From contig JAAZDH010000248.1 of assembly GCA_012512865.1 (NCBI GenBank), forward strand, positions 1 to 5,995: a stretch of DNA of 5,995 bases, written 5' to 3'. The stretch is from Clostridiaceae bacterium (GTDB lineage Bacteria > Bacillota > Clostridia > Acetivibrionales > DUMC01). A program made the position numbers and the translations under genes. Below are positions 4,807 through 5,995 of the stretch, piece after piece. How positions within the stretch are numbered: the first letter of the stretch is position 1; each line of letters starts with the position of its first letter. A model generated the notes under the pieces. It searched no databases, was not told the DNA's origin, and saw nothing but the letters and a program-made list of their open reading frames with translations.

Positions 4807-5895
4807 TTAAGCCTGTTCCAGTATTTTTGCCAGGGTTTCCTCCATGAATTTATTCCTGGCTTCGAAATTCATGTTTTCAATGTAATACCTCTCTATCATA
4901 TCATGTGTTTCTTTTGCCGTTTTAATGGTTGATATGGCTTTCTGCAAGAGAAAATCAAATTGCTCCTTGTTAAATTCAAGTATGCCGGCATACCTGGCTA
5001 TGATACGTTTATCCAGGGAACTGTTAAGATCAATTTCCATGCATACGGTCACATCAGCCTCATGGAAGTCATTAACCGTTGTTAAAGAAACGTCCGCCTC
5101 CGGTATAACCAGGTGCTCGATTTTTTGCGGGTGAAGGGCGCAGTAGTAAGACTCCGTGTAATACCCCCTCTCAACAGCGGCCAGTTTTACCTTCTCAAGG
5201 AGCCTGTCTGTGCCGGTTCCCTGGAAGCCCCTTACAGCATATACCTTTCCGGTAACCAAAACGGTGTCCAGGTAGTTTTTCAATCCCCCGGGTGTTATGG
5301 CGCTTGCAAACAGCCGCCTTTCCTTTCCTTCCTTTTCTGCAATGCCCCGGGATTGGAATAATTCATTAATCAACCGGCCGGCAAGGATACTGATATAGGC
5401 CGGGTTTATTGCCCAGCCGTATATAACGGCACTATCTTCATGAAAGTAGGCTGCTGCCTTTATGTACCTGTAAGCCCGTTCAAAAAGCCTTTTTATTTCC
5501 ATGTTCAGTTGAATTATCTCTTCTTTGTTTTTACTTATGCCTTTACGATTCCAGAAATCTCCAAGGTTTATAATCTCGTCCACAGCCCCGGGGTTCTTGG
5601 GATCAAGAACATGTGGCGCAGTACCATCGATTAACGCTGTTTTCAGCGCCGGTATCACTACGCCGTCAAGACTGTCGTTATCGCTTGAGCACTGCATGAA
5701 CTCAACATCAAACCCCTTGTTTGCCATCTCGTTTCCTATATATTCCATAAATGTCGATTTTCCTACGCCCGGCCCTCCCTTTAAGATAAATATTCTCGAT
5801 GCTTCCTCCTGGCCAAGTATATAATCGTAATAACTGAAAAAGCCCTGCGAAGTATTCCCCCCCGGGAAAACCCTTTTAATATGGCCTTTATTCAT
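4807..5895 (-). CDS. Uncharacterised P-loop ATPase with duplicated module (PRK06851-like)
   Basis: The ATG at 5895-5893 follows an AGGGGG purine run about eight bases upstream. The 362-residue product has a canonical Walker A, GGPGVGKS (40-47). It continues with CSSDNDSLDGVVIP (69-82) and ALIDGTAPHVLDPKNPGAVD (87-106), a signature I recall from a Firmicute ATPase family of unknown function (PRK06851). It is built from two homologous modules: residues 40-95 align without gaps to 223-278. In the second module the P-loop is degenerate (GFQGTGTD; Lys46 is replaced by Thr229 and Ser47 by Asp230), while the Cys (69/252), IP (81-82/264-265) and His (95/278) positions are kept. The first module is therefore probably the only nucleotide-binding one. 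Between them is a charged, helical stretch (120-200). There is no signal peptide or membrane segment, so it is likely cytoplasmic. The substrate is unknown and the context (convergent to recR) gives no clear hint. Confidence 0.85.
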   Translation of the reverse strand: MNKGHIKRVFPGGNTSQGFFSYYDYILGQEEASRIFILKGGPGVGKSTFMEYIGNEMANKGFDVEFMQCSSDNDSLDGVVIPALKTALIDGTAPHVLDPKNPGAVDEIINLGDFWNRKGISKNKEEIIQLNMEIKRLFERAYRYIKAAAYFHEDSAVIYGWAINPAYISILAGRLINELFQSRGIAEKEGKERRLFASAITPGGLKNYLDTVLVTGKVYAVRGFQGTGTDRLLEKVKLAAVERGYYTESYYCALHPQKIEHLVIPEADVSLTTVNDFHEADVTVCMEIDLNSSLDKRIIARYAGILEFNKEQFDFLLQKAISTIKTAKETHDMIERYYIENMNFEARNKFMEETLAKILEQA

Positions 5896-5995
5896 CGTTA
5901 TTCCCCCTAATCCTTTTCATCCGGACTCCGCATTTTATTATATTCTCATAAACATCCGGTTATCCATAACAATTAATAATAATTTAGCAATACTA
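5896..5995 (-). promoter_or_regulatory. Upstream region of the ATPase gene, weak promoter candidate
   Basis: Reading on the minus strand, TATAAT lies at 5942-5937, about 40 bases before the ATG, but no good -35 hexamer stands 16-18 bp upstream of it. CATCCGG occurs twice on the plus strand (5918-5924 and 5953-5959), 35 bp apart and bracketing the -10-like element. That could be a regulator site or chance. The region is otherwise AT-rich and holds no other gene. Confidence 0.3.

Overview
The window looks like chromosomal DNA from a low-to-moderate GC Firmicute, most likely of the class Clostridia. Three things suggest this: an Alu-containing (large, Gram-positive type) signal recognition particle RNA directly upstream of dnaX, the dnaX-ybaB-recR gene order, and strong AGGAGG-type ribosome binding sites with AT-rich intergenic DNA. 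I cannot name the genus.

Layout. Positions 1-166 hold the start of a minus-strand gene that resembles the uroporphyrinogen decarboxylase (URO-D)/methyltransferase family and runs off the left edge. Its upstream DNA has an operator-like pair of 16-bp direct repeats around a palindrome. From about 270 to 1420 there is no confidently recognised gene. This stretch contains a less AT-rich island (370-640) that may be a decayed gene, AT-rich DNA with short repeats and a 14-bp palindrome, and a compact cluster at 1018-1387. The cluster has two short ORFs on opposite strands, an extended -10 promoter and a strong terminator. Its geometry resembles a type I toxin/antisense RNA locus, but that is an inference.

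From 1423 to 1813 there is a complete SRP RNA transcription unit: promoter, RNA and terminator. It is followed by dnaX (DNA polymerase III tau/gamma subunit), ybaB (nucleoid-associated YbaB/EbfC family) and recR (recombination mediator), all on the plus strand. This is a conserved replication and repair neighbourhood in which DnaX drives the clamp loader and RecR works with RecF/RecO at gaps and stalled forks. The dnaX-ybaB gap is filled by an array of GTGAC-based palindromic repeats whose first unit supplies the dnaX stop codon.

On the minus strand, converging on recR with only 12 bp between stop codons, is a 362-residue P-loop ATPase of an uncharacterised Firmicute family. It is built from two homologous modules, and the second has lost its Walker A lysine. 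The last 100 bases are its AT-rich upstream region.

The core genes are ordinary. The observations most worth a second look are the 1018-1387 cluster, the GTGAC palindrome array and the degenerate duplicated module in the ATPase.
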